From NCBI GenBank assembly GCA_036873135.1, contig JAPTYO010000010.1:22623772-22687771 (forward strand): DNA of 64,000 bases, read 5' to 3'. The stretch is from Clarkia xantiana subsp. parviflora (taxonomy: Eukaryota; Streptophyta; Magnoliopsida; Myrtales; Onagraceae). The position numbers and the translations under genes are program-made. Shown piece by piece: positions 22,198 through 33,944 of this stretch; the stretch's first letter is position 1; each line of letters begins with the position of its first letter. Under the pieces are notes generated by a model. That model was not told where the DNA came from. It did no database searches and saw only the letters and a program-made list of their open reading frames with translations.

Positions 22198-25100
22198 GAA
22201 AGAGGTCCCGATCGTGGACTAAGAAGGAAGAAATGGTGATTTCTTTCTCAGCAGAGGATCTGATAGGCGTGGAGAGCCCCCACGATGACGCCTTGGTCGT
22301 GACCTTGGATGTGGATGGATTCGAGATGAAGCGGATCCTGATAGACGGAGGGAGCTCCTCCGACATTCTGTTCATGGACGCCTTGGAAGCCATGGGAAAG
22401 ACGAAGAAGGACCTGGCGCAGGTGAACTTCCCGATGGTGGGATTCTCTGGTTCTACTTCCTATCCGCTGGGAATGATCACCTTACCGGTGGAATTCGGTA
22501 GTGGGTGGAAAGCGGAAAGGCGGAACATGGATTTCGTCGTGGTGGAGTCTACGGGGACGTACAATGCTATCATCGGAAGGACCACCATCAATCCTCTCAT
22601 GGCAGTCGCCTCGACCGTCCACCAGAAGATGAAGTTCCCGACTGATAATAGAGTCGGGGAGGTCAGGGGTGACCAGGTGGCATCCAGAAAGTGTTATGTT
22701 AACGCCACCCGAAGGAGAAGGAGGGAAGCTATGGCTGTCCTTCAGACTGATGCCGATCCTCGAGAGGAGTTTGGGCGTCCCGCCCCCATGGAGGATCTGA
22801 AAGAGGTCGAGATTGACGGACCTCAAAGAAAAGTGAAGATCGGGTCTGCTTTGTCTGAGGAAAGAGCCCGAGAATTGATCGAGCTCCTGAAGGAGTTCAA
22901 GGAGCTGTTTGCCTGGTCCCCGAGTGACATGCCAGGAATTAGCCCCGATGTAATCGTGCACGAGTTGAAGATTGATCCCACGATCAAGCCTACCACGCAG
23001 AAGAGGCGTCCGATGGGCGCGGAAGAGAGGATCGCGATCCAGCAGGAGGTGGGCAGGCTGCTCGATGCTGGGTTCATCAAGGAGCTCCGATTCCAGACTT
23101 GGGTCGCTAACCCGGTCCTGGTGAGGAAGAGTAATGGGAAGTGGCGGATGTGTGTCGATTTCCGCGACTTGAACAAAGCTTGCCCAAAAGACTGTTATCC
23201 AGTCCCGAGAATCGACCAGCTGGTGGATGCCACGTCGGGACATGAGCTGCTGAGCTTCATGGATGCTTACTCTGGTTATAACCAGATCAAGATGGCGAAG
23301 GAGGATGCCCCCCACACAGCCTTCTATGCTGATAGTGATGTCTATCACTATGTTGTTATGCCCTTTGGGCTGGTCAATGCTGGAGCAACTTACCAGAGGA
23401 TGGTGAACAAGTTGTTCGGGGACATGCTGGGAAAGACCATGGAGGCTTATGTGGATGACATGTTAGTGAAGTCCCGACAGGCGGGAGACCATGTCCGCAA
23501 CTTGGCGGTGGCGTTTGAGCGGATGAGGTTTCATCAAGTCCGTTTGAATCCGGATAAGTGCGCTTTCGGAGTGAACCCGGGGAAATTCCTGGGCTTTATG
23601 GTGAGCCAAAGAGGGATCGAGGTGAATCCTGAGAAGCTGAGAGCAATCGAGGAGATGCAGTCTCCGAAAACCCATCGGGAGGTTCAGGTGCTGAATGGCC
23701 GATTAGCCGCGATGAATCGTTTCTTATCCAAGGCGAGTGATCGAGCCATGCCATTTTTTGATGTGCTAAGGGCCCACAAGAAGTTCGAGTGGTCCGACAA
23801 GTGCGATGAGGCATTTCAGGCACTCAAGCAACACCTCCGTACCCTCCCGCCATTGGCGAAACCGGTTCCAGGCGAGCCGCTTTATCTCTATTTGGCTGTT
23901 TCTGAAGTTGCTGTTAGTTCTGTGTTAATAAAGATTGTCAAGGGCAACCAAGTTCCTGTTTATTATGTAAGCAAGGCGTTTGCCAAATCTGAAATGAATT
24001 ATCCCGCTGTTGAGAAGTATCTCTTTGCGTTGATTATTGCTGCTCGAAAGCTGAGGCCTTACTTCCATGCCCATGAGATTACGGTGTTAACTAATCAGCC
24101 CTTGAAGCATTTTTTGAACCGACCGGAGGCGTCGGGGAGATTGGTGAAATGGGCAGTCGAGCTTACGGAGTTCCGTATTCACTTTGCCCCAAGAACAGCT
24201 ATTAAGGGCCAGGCATTGGCGGACTTCATAGCAGAGTCTACAGCACCCGATCTGGAAGAAGCAGGTCCTGTAGAGGGGGCAACCATGGAGGTCCCGATAG
24301 GAGAACAATCAGAACAGCCGAATGAGGAGAACACATGGGAAATGTACACTGATGGTTCTTCAAGTGTAGAGGGATCGGGGGCAGGATTTGTATTGATACC
24401 GCCCGGTAGAGGCGAGCCCCTGCGATATGCCTTGGCCTTGACGTTTATGGCCACCAACAATGAAGCTGAGTATGAGGCTCTCATCACGGGCCTTAAAATC
24501 GCCAAAGGTACGGGAGTTGATCATTTAAAGGTGAAGTGTGATGCTAACCTGATCGTGAATCAAGTCCAGGGGAATTACGAGGCGAAGAACCCGATAATGA
24601 GGAAGTATTTGCACGAGGTGCAGACTTTGAAGGGAAGCTTCAAAAGCTTCGACATTGAGGCAATCCCGAGGGAAGAAAACGCGGAGGCAGATGCCTTGAG
24701 CAAATTTGCCCTGGGGGTAGCCCCCGAGGAGAATCGGAGGGTGCACTTTCTGGAAAGGGTAATTATCTCAACCATCGATCCATCGGAGGTATGTGCTATT
24801 GAAGCAGGATCGGAGGAAAAAGAGGAACCCACCTGGATGACCCCGATAGTCACATACCTGACTACGGGGGCACTCCCCGACGGTGAAGTGGCAGCTGTCA
24901 GGTTGCGCCGAATCGTAAGCAACTACGTGATGGTGGACAACCAGTTATATAAGAAGGGGCATGTAAAGCCTTTTCTGAGATGTGTGGCGGAGCCTGACAC
25001 GAATCGGATTCCGAGAGAGTTGCACGAAGGAGTCGCGGCCTGTCATGAAGGGGCCCGATCCATTGTGAGAAAAGCGTTGAATTTAGGCTACTACTGGCCT

Positions 25101-26066
25101 TCGATGAACAAGGAAGCGATAGCGTTGGTCCAATCTTGTGATGCGTGCCAGAGGTATGCTCCGAATATCGTGGCTCCCGCCGCGAACTTGATGTCCATCA
25201 AGAGTGCTTGGCCCTTCGCGCAGTGGGGCATTGACTTGGTGGGACCCCTTCCACAAGCGAAAGGTCAGTGCAAGTACTTACTTGTAGCCATTGATTACTT
25301 TTCGAAGTGGATAGAGGCTAAGGCGTTGGCCAAGACGACGGGGCAACAGATCGTCAAGTTTCTCCAGACTCAAATCGTATCCCGGTACGGGGTTCCTCAA
25401 GTGTTGATCAACGATAATGGTCCTCCGTTCAATGGGGCTCAGTTGAAGGAGTATCTGGAGGAGTTGAACATCGAGCATCGGACAGCCTCTGTCCGCCATG
25501 CTCAGACTAATGGCCAAGTGGAATCAGCCAACAAGATCGTATTGGATGGCTTGAAGAAGAGGGTCTATGCCTTGCAGGGTCATTGGCTAGATGAGCTTGA
25601 AAACGTGCTGTGGGCTGTTAGAACAACACCCAAGCAATCGACGGGGGAGACTCCGTTTGGCCTTGTTTATGGCACGGAGGCAGTTGCTCCCGTGGAGATA
25701 GCGGTGGCGTCTCATCGCATGAGGTATTATGAGCCTCTGACGAACGAAGAAATGAGACGTCTGGACTAGGACTTGCTTGAAGAGAAAAGGCGGAAGGTTG
25801 ATGAAGTTCAGGCTCGGATGCGTCTGGCAACAGCCAGGTACTATAATCGCCGGGTCAAGTCCCGACAATTCTTCGTTGGAGAACTTGTTTGGCGGAGGAA
25901 TGAGTTCGTCCATCAAGATCAGATCAACAAGCTGTCACCGAAATCGGAGGGACCTTACAAGATCGTTGGGATGCCAGCCCCGAATGCGTACAAGTTAGAA
26001 GACCTAGATGGCAAGACGTTGAAACATGCTTTCAGTGGCGCACACTTGAAGAAATGTCATGTTTGA
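22062..26066 (+). pseudogene. Pol of gypsy element 1 (PR-RT-RNH-aRNH-INT), nearly intact
   Basis: Open in one frame from about 22062, overlapping the end of Gag in a different frame, to a single TAG at 25767-25769, then open again to TGA after KKCHV (26066). Counting from ATG 22125: protease active site ILIDGGSSSDIL (71-82), RT palm YVDD (442-445), gypsy RNase H region (about 600-720), and a second RNase H YTDGSSS...NEAEYEAL...EADAL (about 740-870). Integrase has an HHCC finger ending SCDACQRY and the D-D-E residues in GIDLVGP, NDNGPPF and GQVESANK. Element 2 reads through the TAG site with a sense codon, so the stop is a mutation removing the last 100 residues of integrase. Gag-to-Pol here needs a -1 shift that element 2 does not. 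Confidence 0.9.
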
Positions 26067-26920
26067 TCCTAAGTCTCCTTAAGTGGTGCGTGATGTTAAG
26101 TCGCCGCGAATGGCGCAAGTTATCTATCGATCGATCCGATGTAAGCAAGCTTTGAGTTGTTAATGAATAAAAGAAGTTGCTTCCGATCAAATTGCTTTTA
26201 GATTTATTCTAATTGTTGGTAAGTCGTCTCAAAAGACGCGATAAAAGCCTTCCGAGGTACGATTAAAAAGCCTTCCGAGGTACGAGTAAGTCGTCTTAAA
26301 GGACGCGATCAAAAGCCTACCGAGGTACGATTAAAAAGCCTTCTGAGGTACGAGTAAGTCGTCTTTATGGCGCGATAAAAAGCCTTCCGAGGTAAGAACA
26401 AAAGCCTTACGAGGTATGATTAAGTCGTCTTTATGATGCAATAAGTCGTCTTTATGATGCAACAAAAAGCCTAGGTACGAATAAAGGCCCTAAGGGGTAC
26501 GAGTAAGTCGTCTTTATGATGCAGCAAAAAGCCTTAAGGGGTATGATTAAGTCGTCTAGAATGACGCGATAAAAAGCCTTAAATGGTACGATAAAATCAT
26601 CTTAAGTGATGTGCGAAATTGTCTTGAACGGCATGGGCGAGAAACCTTAAGTGGTGAGGTCCCGAGAAAAACGTCGCGAAGGACGTATGAAATCACCTTA
26701 AGTGGTAAGTTCCTGTGAAGCATCGGAAGGATGTATGAAGTCATCTTAAGTGATGTATCGGAACGTTTTAAGTAACGAGTCAAGTCGCTTTAAGTAGTGC
26801 AATAATAATCGAGATCAAAATAGATAAAAGGAATTTTTCATAAAGGCTCGAAGGCCTGAAGGTTCCGATATAAGAAGGAAATTGTAAAGAGGAAATTACA
26901 AGGACTTAAAGAATGAAGCA
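26067..26920. repeat. Degenerate tandem array between convergent pol and antisense gene
   Basis: From about 26215 to 26790 short units alternate: AAGTCGTCTTTATGATGC-like and AAAGCCTTCCGAGGTACGA-like words, later CCTTAAGTGGT and CATCTTAAGTGATG words. The units are 20-40 bp and imperfect. No open frame. It lies exactly between the 3' end of pol and the 3' end of the antisense gene; element 2 has a different but comparable array in the same place. Confidence 0.8.
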
Positions 26921-29574
26921 TTAAGCCTGGTCCTTGTTGGGAGTTGGGTCCTCAGCAGCTTCGGAGGGAGCAGAGTTCGCGGGGTCCAGGGCAGAAGGCT
27001 CCGCAGTTCGTGGAGTCGGGTCCGCGGCACCCTCGGGGGCATCGGCCTCATCACTTTCCGCGGGGAGGTTGAAGTATTTCTCCGCGAAGGGGGCGAGGGT
27101 CTCAGACTTCTTGAAGTCAATGACATCCTCGTATACCGTGTAAAGCTCCTCGACGGCATTGAACAGAACGTTCTCCACCTCGGCCTTGCAGAACCCCACG
27201 GCATCCGCCTTGAAATCATCGGAGCTCCGATACTCCTCGCGACCCTCCTCGCGACCCTGAGCCTTTGCCTCAGCCAGCCTGGCAGGAAATTCAGCCTTCT
27301 CGGCCTCGAGTCCCGCCTTAGCTTCCTCGAGAATGCTCTTCTCGAGTACGAGCTGCCTCTGCTCTGCCTCGTGCCGCTGCTGTTCCTCTTTGAGCATCCT
27401 CCGCTCCCGACGCAACACGGCTTCATAGTCATGGACCTGTTTTTGCAAGTCCATAGCCTTCTGGCCAAGGAGGGTCTGCTCCTTGGTTATCTTTTCCCTT
27501 ACCGCCACAGCATCGGCAAGGTCCTCCTGGAGCTTGGCCAAGGCGTCGGGGTCCGACCTGGCCCGCTCCTCCTTCAGCGCATCCTTCAGAGCGAGGATGT
27601 AACCAAAGCAGCGCTGTTGGCTCGCAGTTTCCTGAGGCAAAGGGAAAAGAGGTTAAGGTCCGATAATCGAAGGCAAGAACAAAGGCGAAAGTAAAGTCTT
27701 ACCTCCATCCGACGGATGGCCATGTCGCGAAGATCCGCGTCGATATCTTCGTCAGCCAAGGAGATCGGACGTCTCAAGGCTGGTGGAATTGACCATGCCA
27801 GTAGGTGCAGGGCCAATTTTGGCTGAAGGTTTCCCCGATGGAGTGGGGCCCCTCGAAGAGACTCGATCGGGTTCCAGGGAACCGTCTCTTGATCGGGGGT
27901 GTAAACCTCGTAGAGGCTCCCATCCAGGGGAAGAGGAGGGATGACCTTGGAAGCCTCAGTCGGAGGCTCTGGAGTGGGAGAGCGCAAATCCAAGGGAGGA
28001 CTCAGGGACACGTCCTCCACAGCTGGCCTCAGGATGCTCCGCCCTGGCCTCTGGCGGGGAATCAGGCCTTCATTTGGCTCCTCGGAGGAGGGGGAAACAT
28101 CCAAGTCAGTCACCTGACGGAACTGAGTTTCTGTCGGGGTATTCTCTGTTATCGGCTCCCGTGGAGTCGCAGCCCTCGCTGGAGTTGCAGCCTTCGTCGG
28201 AGTGAGAGCCTCCGATGGACCTGCGGTTGCGGGACGAATAAAGTCAGGAAGTTTATTATTGGGGCACCAGATGACCCCGCGCAGGACGTACTGGTCCTTT
28301 CCATAGAAGTTGTAATAGCCCGCCTTGAGGACGCGGGGGGTTTCCCCTTGAAGTATGTATTTGATTTCTCTGACCCGCGACTGCTGGTCGGAGGGGATAA
28401 ATTCCTCGGGAACCAACCTCCTATATTTTTTAATAGCTTGGCGAACACGCTTACCTTCCTCGACGGTGGTGACACCGAAGGCCTTGTTCACCTCCTCTCT
28501 TTTGGCCCGCTTGGCCATCTCGACTTGCTCCTCAGTCGGAGGAGCCGCAGAAGAGGAGGCCCCCCTCTTCAAGGACTTCCGCTTCCGCTTGGAGCTTGGA
28601 ACAGCGTCGGTCTCCCCCTGCTTCAACACGAGATGGGTCAGCAGAGATGCCTTCTTGGCTGCAAAAATGAAAGTAAAAATGCGGTTAGAAGTGTTACCCA
28701 AAGAACCAAATTGTCGGAAATTGAATCGAGGAGTTGGACCCCGATTTGGATCAGGTCCCCCTCCACGAGTTTATTGGCGTCAAGGGGGGTGAAGGACTCC
28801 CCCCAACGATAAAGCTGGATCAGTTGAAGGGTGTTGAAGTCGTCCTCGGTGTAGGATTCAAACTTGGGGGCAGGGTCTGCGACAACCTCCCATGGGGCCA
28901 CGGGACGGAGCTGTTCTGGATGAAGAAGTGGTACTTCTTCCACCCGCTGTTGTCGGACCCTGAGTCGCGAAGGAACCCCCTGATCCTTGTTGAATTTCCA
29001 ATTCTCGCCATCCCAGCCAAAGCGGGCGAGTTGCTCCTTGGTCCATTTGGGAAGTCGAGGGGTAAAGGAGCAGACCCCCGCCTTGTTACATTTCATTCCG
29101 TAGAAGGTACGGAAGAGCAGCAGGCTGTACGTCCATTGTTGGCGCAGGCACAAGACTTGGAAGGCATTCCACACGCGGATAGCGTGTGGGGAGAAGGTGG
29201 TTGGATGCGTCTTGTAGAAGTTACACATTTCAACCAAATTCCCGCAGAAAGGGAATCGAATCCCGACGTTTATCTGTCCCGTGGAGACAAACACTTCTCC
29301 TTCCCGAGGACGGGTAACTATGTGTTTGCTCTTGGAGGGTTGGTGAGAATCGTAGGGAAAGCGAGGTTCCCAGGCCGAAGTGATGCAGCCTTCCCGGAGA
29401 GCAGCTTCATAAAGGATCTCTGAGATTTCGTTAATAGCAAGCTCGAAAGTAAAGAGGTTCCTTCCTCTAGAACTGGCCTCGTCTAAAAACGGCCATAATG
29501 GGAAAACTTAGGCAAGGAAAAGAAGATAATATCAGTGAATCACGGAGGCAAAGAGGGAAAGTCTTACCAGACAT
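26921..29574 (-). CDS. Four-exon antisense gene of gypsy element 1 (805 residues)
   Basis: Minus-strand exons: 29574-29568 (ATGTCTG), 29482-28698, 28617-27703 and 27631-26921. All introns are GT-AG and phases agree; the joined frame is 806 codons with no stop before TAA at 26923-26921. Residues 75-165 (GIRFPFCGNLVEMCNFYKTH onward) resemble the domain in plant proteins annotated as putative gypsy-type transposon protein (the PF04195 type). Exon 3 starts with a Lys/Arg-rich segment, has a conserved globular part (AFGVTTVEEGKRVRQAIKKY) and then a Pro/Ser-rich stretch. Exon 4 (570-805) is mostly a long coiled coil with an acidic tail. A TATAAAA box lies at 29768-29762. Element 2 keeps all four exons and splice sites. 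Function is unknown; extra antisense ORFs are known in Tat elements, but I cannot say whether this spliced form is described. Confidence 0.8.
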
Positions 29575-29761
29575 AGTGGATGATTGATCGGAGAAGACGA
29601 AGAGAAGATCTTGACGGCTGGAAGCCTTGAATCGCCGGAGGAAGCCTTAAATCGCCGGAGAAACAAACGAGACTGAAGAGAAAAGCTTCGAGGTTTGACA
29701 ATGGCAGAGCTTTCAGAAATCAGAACGGTAAGGAAGGAGTGAATAGTGCCAGGATTTTGGC

Positions 29762-29768
29762 TTTTATA
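29762..29768 (-). promoter_or_regulatory. TATA box of the element 1 antisense gene
   Basis: On the minus strand TATAAAA sits about 190 bp upstream of the antisense ATG (29574) and outside the LTR, so this gene need not depend on the LTR promoter. Element 2 has TATAAAACCCTAAA in the matching place. Confidence 0.6.
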
Positions 29769-30046
29769 GATAAAAAGACAGCTTGACAGATTCAAATCCG
29801 GACCGTTGAAGATGAAACGACTCAATCTGGATCGCCGAGATTATAGGGGACAGTACGGAAGAGACGTTAGTGACGTAATATTGCTTTTTCAGAAAGCAAC
29901 AGTCACGCCTACTTAGGCGTCGTTTCATCATCCCTTGCATTTAATGGTGGAGTAACCGAGGAGTCTCATCGGATTTGGCAACTGTCCTTAGAGTCTCGAG
30001 GAATCTTGAGCAAGAAGCTTTGTGATTAAAGAGTTGCACCCAAGGT

Positions 30047-30152
30047 AAAAGCCTCCGATGGTAATATCGGGAGGTCTGAAGATAAAAGCCTCCGATGGTA
30101 ATATCGGGAGGTCTGAAGATGAAAGCCTTCGATGATGATATCGGAAGGTTCG
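30047..30152. repeat. Three tandem 39-bp units before the 3' LTR
   Basis: Units of the form AAAGCCTCCGATGGTAATAT...GGTCTGAAGAT, two near-identical and one diverged, between the antisense promoter region and the polypurine tract. Confidence 0.8.
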
Positions 30153-30201
30153 GAATTGGAAGACACGACGGACTATAAGTCCCTCATGTCTTGGGGGAAA
30201 A

Positions 30202-30924
30202 TGATGGGTTCCGATGTAATCGTTAGCCCCGTTAACAGTCAATAAACGGCGGGTAAGCCTAGAGGGCCTCGCGAAAGACCTGGAAGGTCCAGAAGCCCGG
30301 TATGAAGGGTCCCGACGAGATCGGTCCCGATATATGAACTGAATGCTCCCGACGAGAAGCCTCTGAGTAGGCCCCGATATGCCTTTGAGAAGGTCCCGAG
30401 AATGCTGACCCTGTCCCGTGGGACGAGGGGTCCTGGGTGGTGACCTAGAATGAGACAACTCTGGAGTCCCCGATATGGATCGGGACTTGTGATCAGAGGA
30501 TAAGACCAAGAAACCCGCCTACTAGATAGAGTAGTGGGGAAACGGTTAATATACGGATAAACTCCCCCGAGATACGCAGGGAGTGCCCGAGATACGCGGA
30601 GCGTGGGCGAGATACGCGGAGCGTGGGGCGAGATACGCGGAATCCTGAACGAGATATACGGAACGTGGGTAAACTGCCAGACGCGGTTACAGGTAACTGA
30701 GGTAACTTCCCCTCCTATATAAAGGAGGAAGTTACCTCAGAAAACACATTCTCTAATACGAACTTAGACTATTGCTATCCATCCCACCGTTCAAACTCTC
30801 ATTTAAGCATCGGAGAGGGATTCTGGGTCACCACCCGGATCATCCCTTTTTGCAGGATTACGCGGAGCCAAGGAGTTCAGGTTTTCCGTCAAGAACTTAC
30901 CGGAGCTTCGATCGTGATCCAACA
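30202..30924 (+). repeat. 3' LTR of gypsy element 1
   Basis: 723 bp. Same ends as the 5' LTR, with 64 extra bases at 30280-30343 that the 5' LTR lacks. Confidence 0.95.
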
Positions 30925-30929
30925 AAAAG

Positions 30930-31380
30930 TAAGAGATGTTGATTCGGGTTTAAGACTCTTGAATATTACTAAATGATTAATTGATATTGAACTATTGAAT
31001 GGAAAAGGAATAGGTTTTGAATCAATAAATTGACCCAAAATTACGATCTATGAAAAAACTCGAGTTTGTTTGGTTGATAAATTTTATAGTTTTGACATAA
31101 TTTATTAGATTTGGACAACTTTTAGCAAATAATAGGGAAAAAAATCTAGAAAACTGGAATAAACTTAGGTTTCTACCAGTTTTTACGACTCTACACGTGT
31201 TTCTACCCATTTCTACTAAAAAATGACTCTGGTTGTGTTTTAACTTGTTTTTTATAGTAAATATGTAAAAACGTACGTTTCTACTACCTAGATATATATC
31301 ACGTAACAGTCGACGTCAAAATAAACAGCAAAGCTAATGAAGTTACTTATTATGTAGTTTTTCAAAAGTGGTCCAATAAT
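30930..31380. other. Spacer, nothing recognised
   Basis: AT-rich DNA between the gypsy target duplication and the LINE-like insertion. Confidence 0.45.
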
Positions 31381-31393
31381 AATGCATAAATTT

Positions 31394-33430
31394 GAATTCA
31401 AATTCACTTGGACAGAAAGGAAACCTCTATAGGAGGAAAAATGTCCCCTGGTGGGGGATCGTTTTCCTCTAATTAACTCAAGTTTCACTTAGATCAGGTT
31501 ATCGCCACCATCGCCTATCTTTCATCTACAATCTCTACTGTACCAGTCGATTATGACATCTCTTCTACAAGGGTTCGCCCCTTCTCACTCTGCCATAGTT
31601 TTTCATCAACGACTACACCTCCGCCTCCATTATCACCACCAAACAACCTCTACTCCAATCTGAGAACCACCAGCTCCATCTAAACCGCAGGAATACAAGC
31701 TTTACTTCGCCAGCTCTGGTGCAGTCAGATATTGACCGTTGGTTGTCGACTATAGCCCAACTGACCTCCCTGTGATAGAAGAAATCAATTAGAATCCATC
31801 GAAGTGGCTGCGAACACCGAGTCGACGAGCTTTGGCGATTTGTAGCAGAGCCGTTAAAGGCAGTCCCAGCCTTGCAAAACTGAGGTCTCTAATGAGGTTA
31901 CCCGCCGAAGTAGTCAGAAAGATACCCACGGCGGTGAGCATCGACAGACAGCAGACACAAGGGATGGCCTCCACAGCATCGCAGTACAGAGAAGCCAGTT
32001 TGCCCATGCCATCGATAAAGACGACGAAGATCTCATTCGATCACGACGTTGGCCCCGTCAACATCTCTCAGCACTCTAACACGGGTTCTTCTCCTGCAGC
32101 TTCCTCTACTCCGCTCACCAAAGAGGCCCACGCATCGGCTCCCACCATCGGCGATATGGATCATACACAGATCCATCGTAATAACTGCTAATCCCAAATT
32201 CAGTCCTTGATTTTCTGCCGACTGCCCGGTCCATTCATTTGGAATCGCACCGGAATCGGGACTCTTTGTAATTGCTTCCCGTTAGTCGTTCAAGCCTGCC
32301 ATGGAGTGAAAATCAGCCGCCTTCACACTTGTGGCCACCCACCACTGATTTCCATACACTAATATTTCTTTCTGGTGCTTTCCAAACCTTCCAAACCTAA
32401 TGGGCCTGGCCCATCTACTTTTGGTCTTTGTTCAAGTTACTGGAGCTTCACACAAAACAAAAATTGATGGACATGTCTACTACTCATTTTGTATCACTAC
32501 AATGGACATGTTGTCCTCATATATTTCCACTATCCTATCTCAAAATATTCACCAACTTTGGTTGTCCGACCTTCTGGACTGACTACAGATTGGCTATTCT
32601 TCTAACATGGTTAGAAGATAGGGATAAATATGTTGCTGATGATAACGTCCATCATGTTAAGCTTAGGTATATATCATCTACAACATACATATATTATACA
32701 CACAGAACCATTTTGCTGTTACTACCTCGAGTTGGATCAACATCTTGAAAGGCCGGCGGTCCAACAACAAATCAAGTTGCCGCACCCACCTTTTCCTTTT
32801 TCGACTAGATCCAGCCTTAAATAGGTTTGGTCAAAGTAAAATTGTTCTCTCTGAGTTACTAGGGTACCATTTGGCTCCGACGTGCTGTAGTCCTTTGTGG
32901 ATGTTCCGCGTTCTGGGGTGCATTGGTATACTGGCCTAATGTTATGTATACCATCGAAGGATACTTATCTGCTACCCCTCCTACCAGTGGTTTAGCCTAA
33001 TTAATTGTTGGTACAAGTGTGGCTTTGTTTTGCAGACTATCATTTCTTTTTTTCACCTCCTCCGCTTTATCGTCTTCAACAGTCCGTGACTGGGTTTTTA
33101 AGTTGGCACGCTCTTGTAGAGCTGGCATGCTACTTTCTGATGTGATCCAGTTGAATCTATTGGATTCACGATTCTAGTTATGTCACCTCTCTATCGTCTC
33201 TACCTTTTTTGGGCATCTGGTTATTGCCATCCTTACTTATTCTACATTATTTCATTTTACTACGTTGCACTTTCTATCTACAGTGTCTGCTCTTAAACAT
33301 CAGTCAAATATGTGTTGAGAATTTGGCCAGACCAATTATCTCAACTGATATGTATGCTGGCTAAACTCTTTATTTTATTATCTTGTATGTTGTTTGTGTT
33401 TCCTAATATATATAAGCATCGTGTAAAAAA
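31394..33430 (+). mobile_element. LINE-like retroposon, about 2.0 kb, no RT
   Basis: A perfect 13-bp direct repeat AATGCATAAATTT flanks it (31381-31393 and 33431-33443), and the right end finishes in a short A tract (33425-33430). These are hallmarks of target-primed reverse transcription. The interior is more C-rich than its flanks, with short open frames only (longest 119 codons, 31832-32191) and nothing I recognise as ORF1, endonuclease or RT. It could be a non-autonomous LINE derivative or a retroposed non-coding or decayed transcript. Confidence 0.65.
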
Positions 33431-33443
33431 AATGCATAAATTT

Positions 33444-33799
33444 ATATAAGATAACTCTCATCCCAACAAAGTCAGGGTACCATGTTTTCACAAAAAAAAA
33501 GGTAGCATGTTATTTCTATTTTGCATAATAAAACTACAAAACTAGGCCAATCGTCCAACGTTAGCCCTACGAATATCTCTCTACTTTTAATGGGCTTGTA
33601 GTATAATTATAAGCACATTCTACTACGTAGTGTTCGACATTTTCTACTTGCGATTTTGAGTTTTTTCCAGTCAAAATTAGCGAATAACTAGTACATGCAT
33701 TGTCCCGTCAATATACACCCACTAGAGAATTTAGTATAATCAAAATGTGATCGGTTAATCTAATCAGTTTTATTCCATTCTCATATACTACAGTAGGTA

Positions 33800-33855
<56 letters not shown>

Positions 33856-33944
33856 CTTATTGCTTTTGGATAGTTACATACATACGGTTGTAATATGAAT
33901 GGTCTCATCTTATATTCACACAACTCTCCTTTCATGTAAACACA
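33444..33944. other. Spacer with a TA microsatellite
   Basis: AT-rich; (TA)n at 33801-33854. No other feature seen. Confidence 0.45.
33801..33854. repeat. (TA)n microsatellite
   Basis: 27 perfect TA units. Confidence 0.95.

Larger units (their letters stand above)
19731..30924 (+). mobile_element. Ty3/gypsy Tat-type LTR retrotransposon, element 1 (11.2 kb)
   Basis: LTRs at 19731-20389 and 30202-30924 are flanked by a perfect 5-bp duplication AAAAG (19726-19730 and 30925-30929). Primer-binding site TGGCGCCGTCTGTGGGA follows the 5' LTR (20391-20407); polypurine tract CTTGGGGGAAAA precedes the 3' LTR. Order: gag, protease, RT, RNase H, a second plant-type RNase H, integrase, a tandem array, then a spliced antisense gene. 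Dual RNase H plus an extra antisense gene fits the Tat lineage. LTRs differ by about a dozen substitutions by eye plus one 64-bp indel, so the insertion is fairly recent. gag and pol carry a few breaks. Confidence 0.95.

Noticed and set aside
28618..28697. Splicing of antisense exon 2 to the first AG (near 28659) in element 1
   Set aside because: That junction puts exon 3 out of frame in both elements. The next AG (28618) restores phase and matches the homologous acceptor at 54619.
31832..32191. 119-codon open frame as a gene
   Set aside because: No recognisable domain, and it lies inside the LINE-like insertion without supporting promoter or homology.
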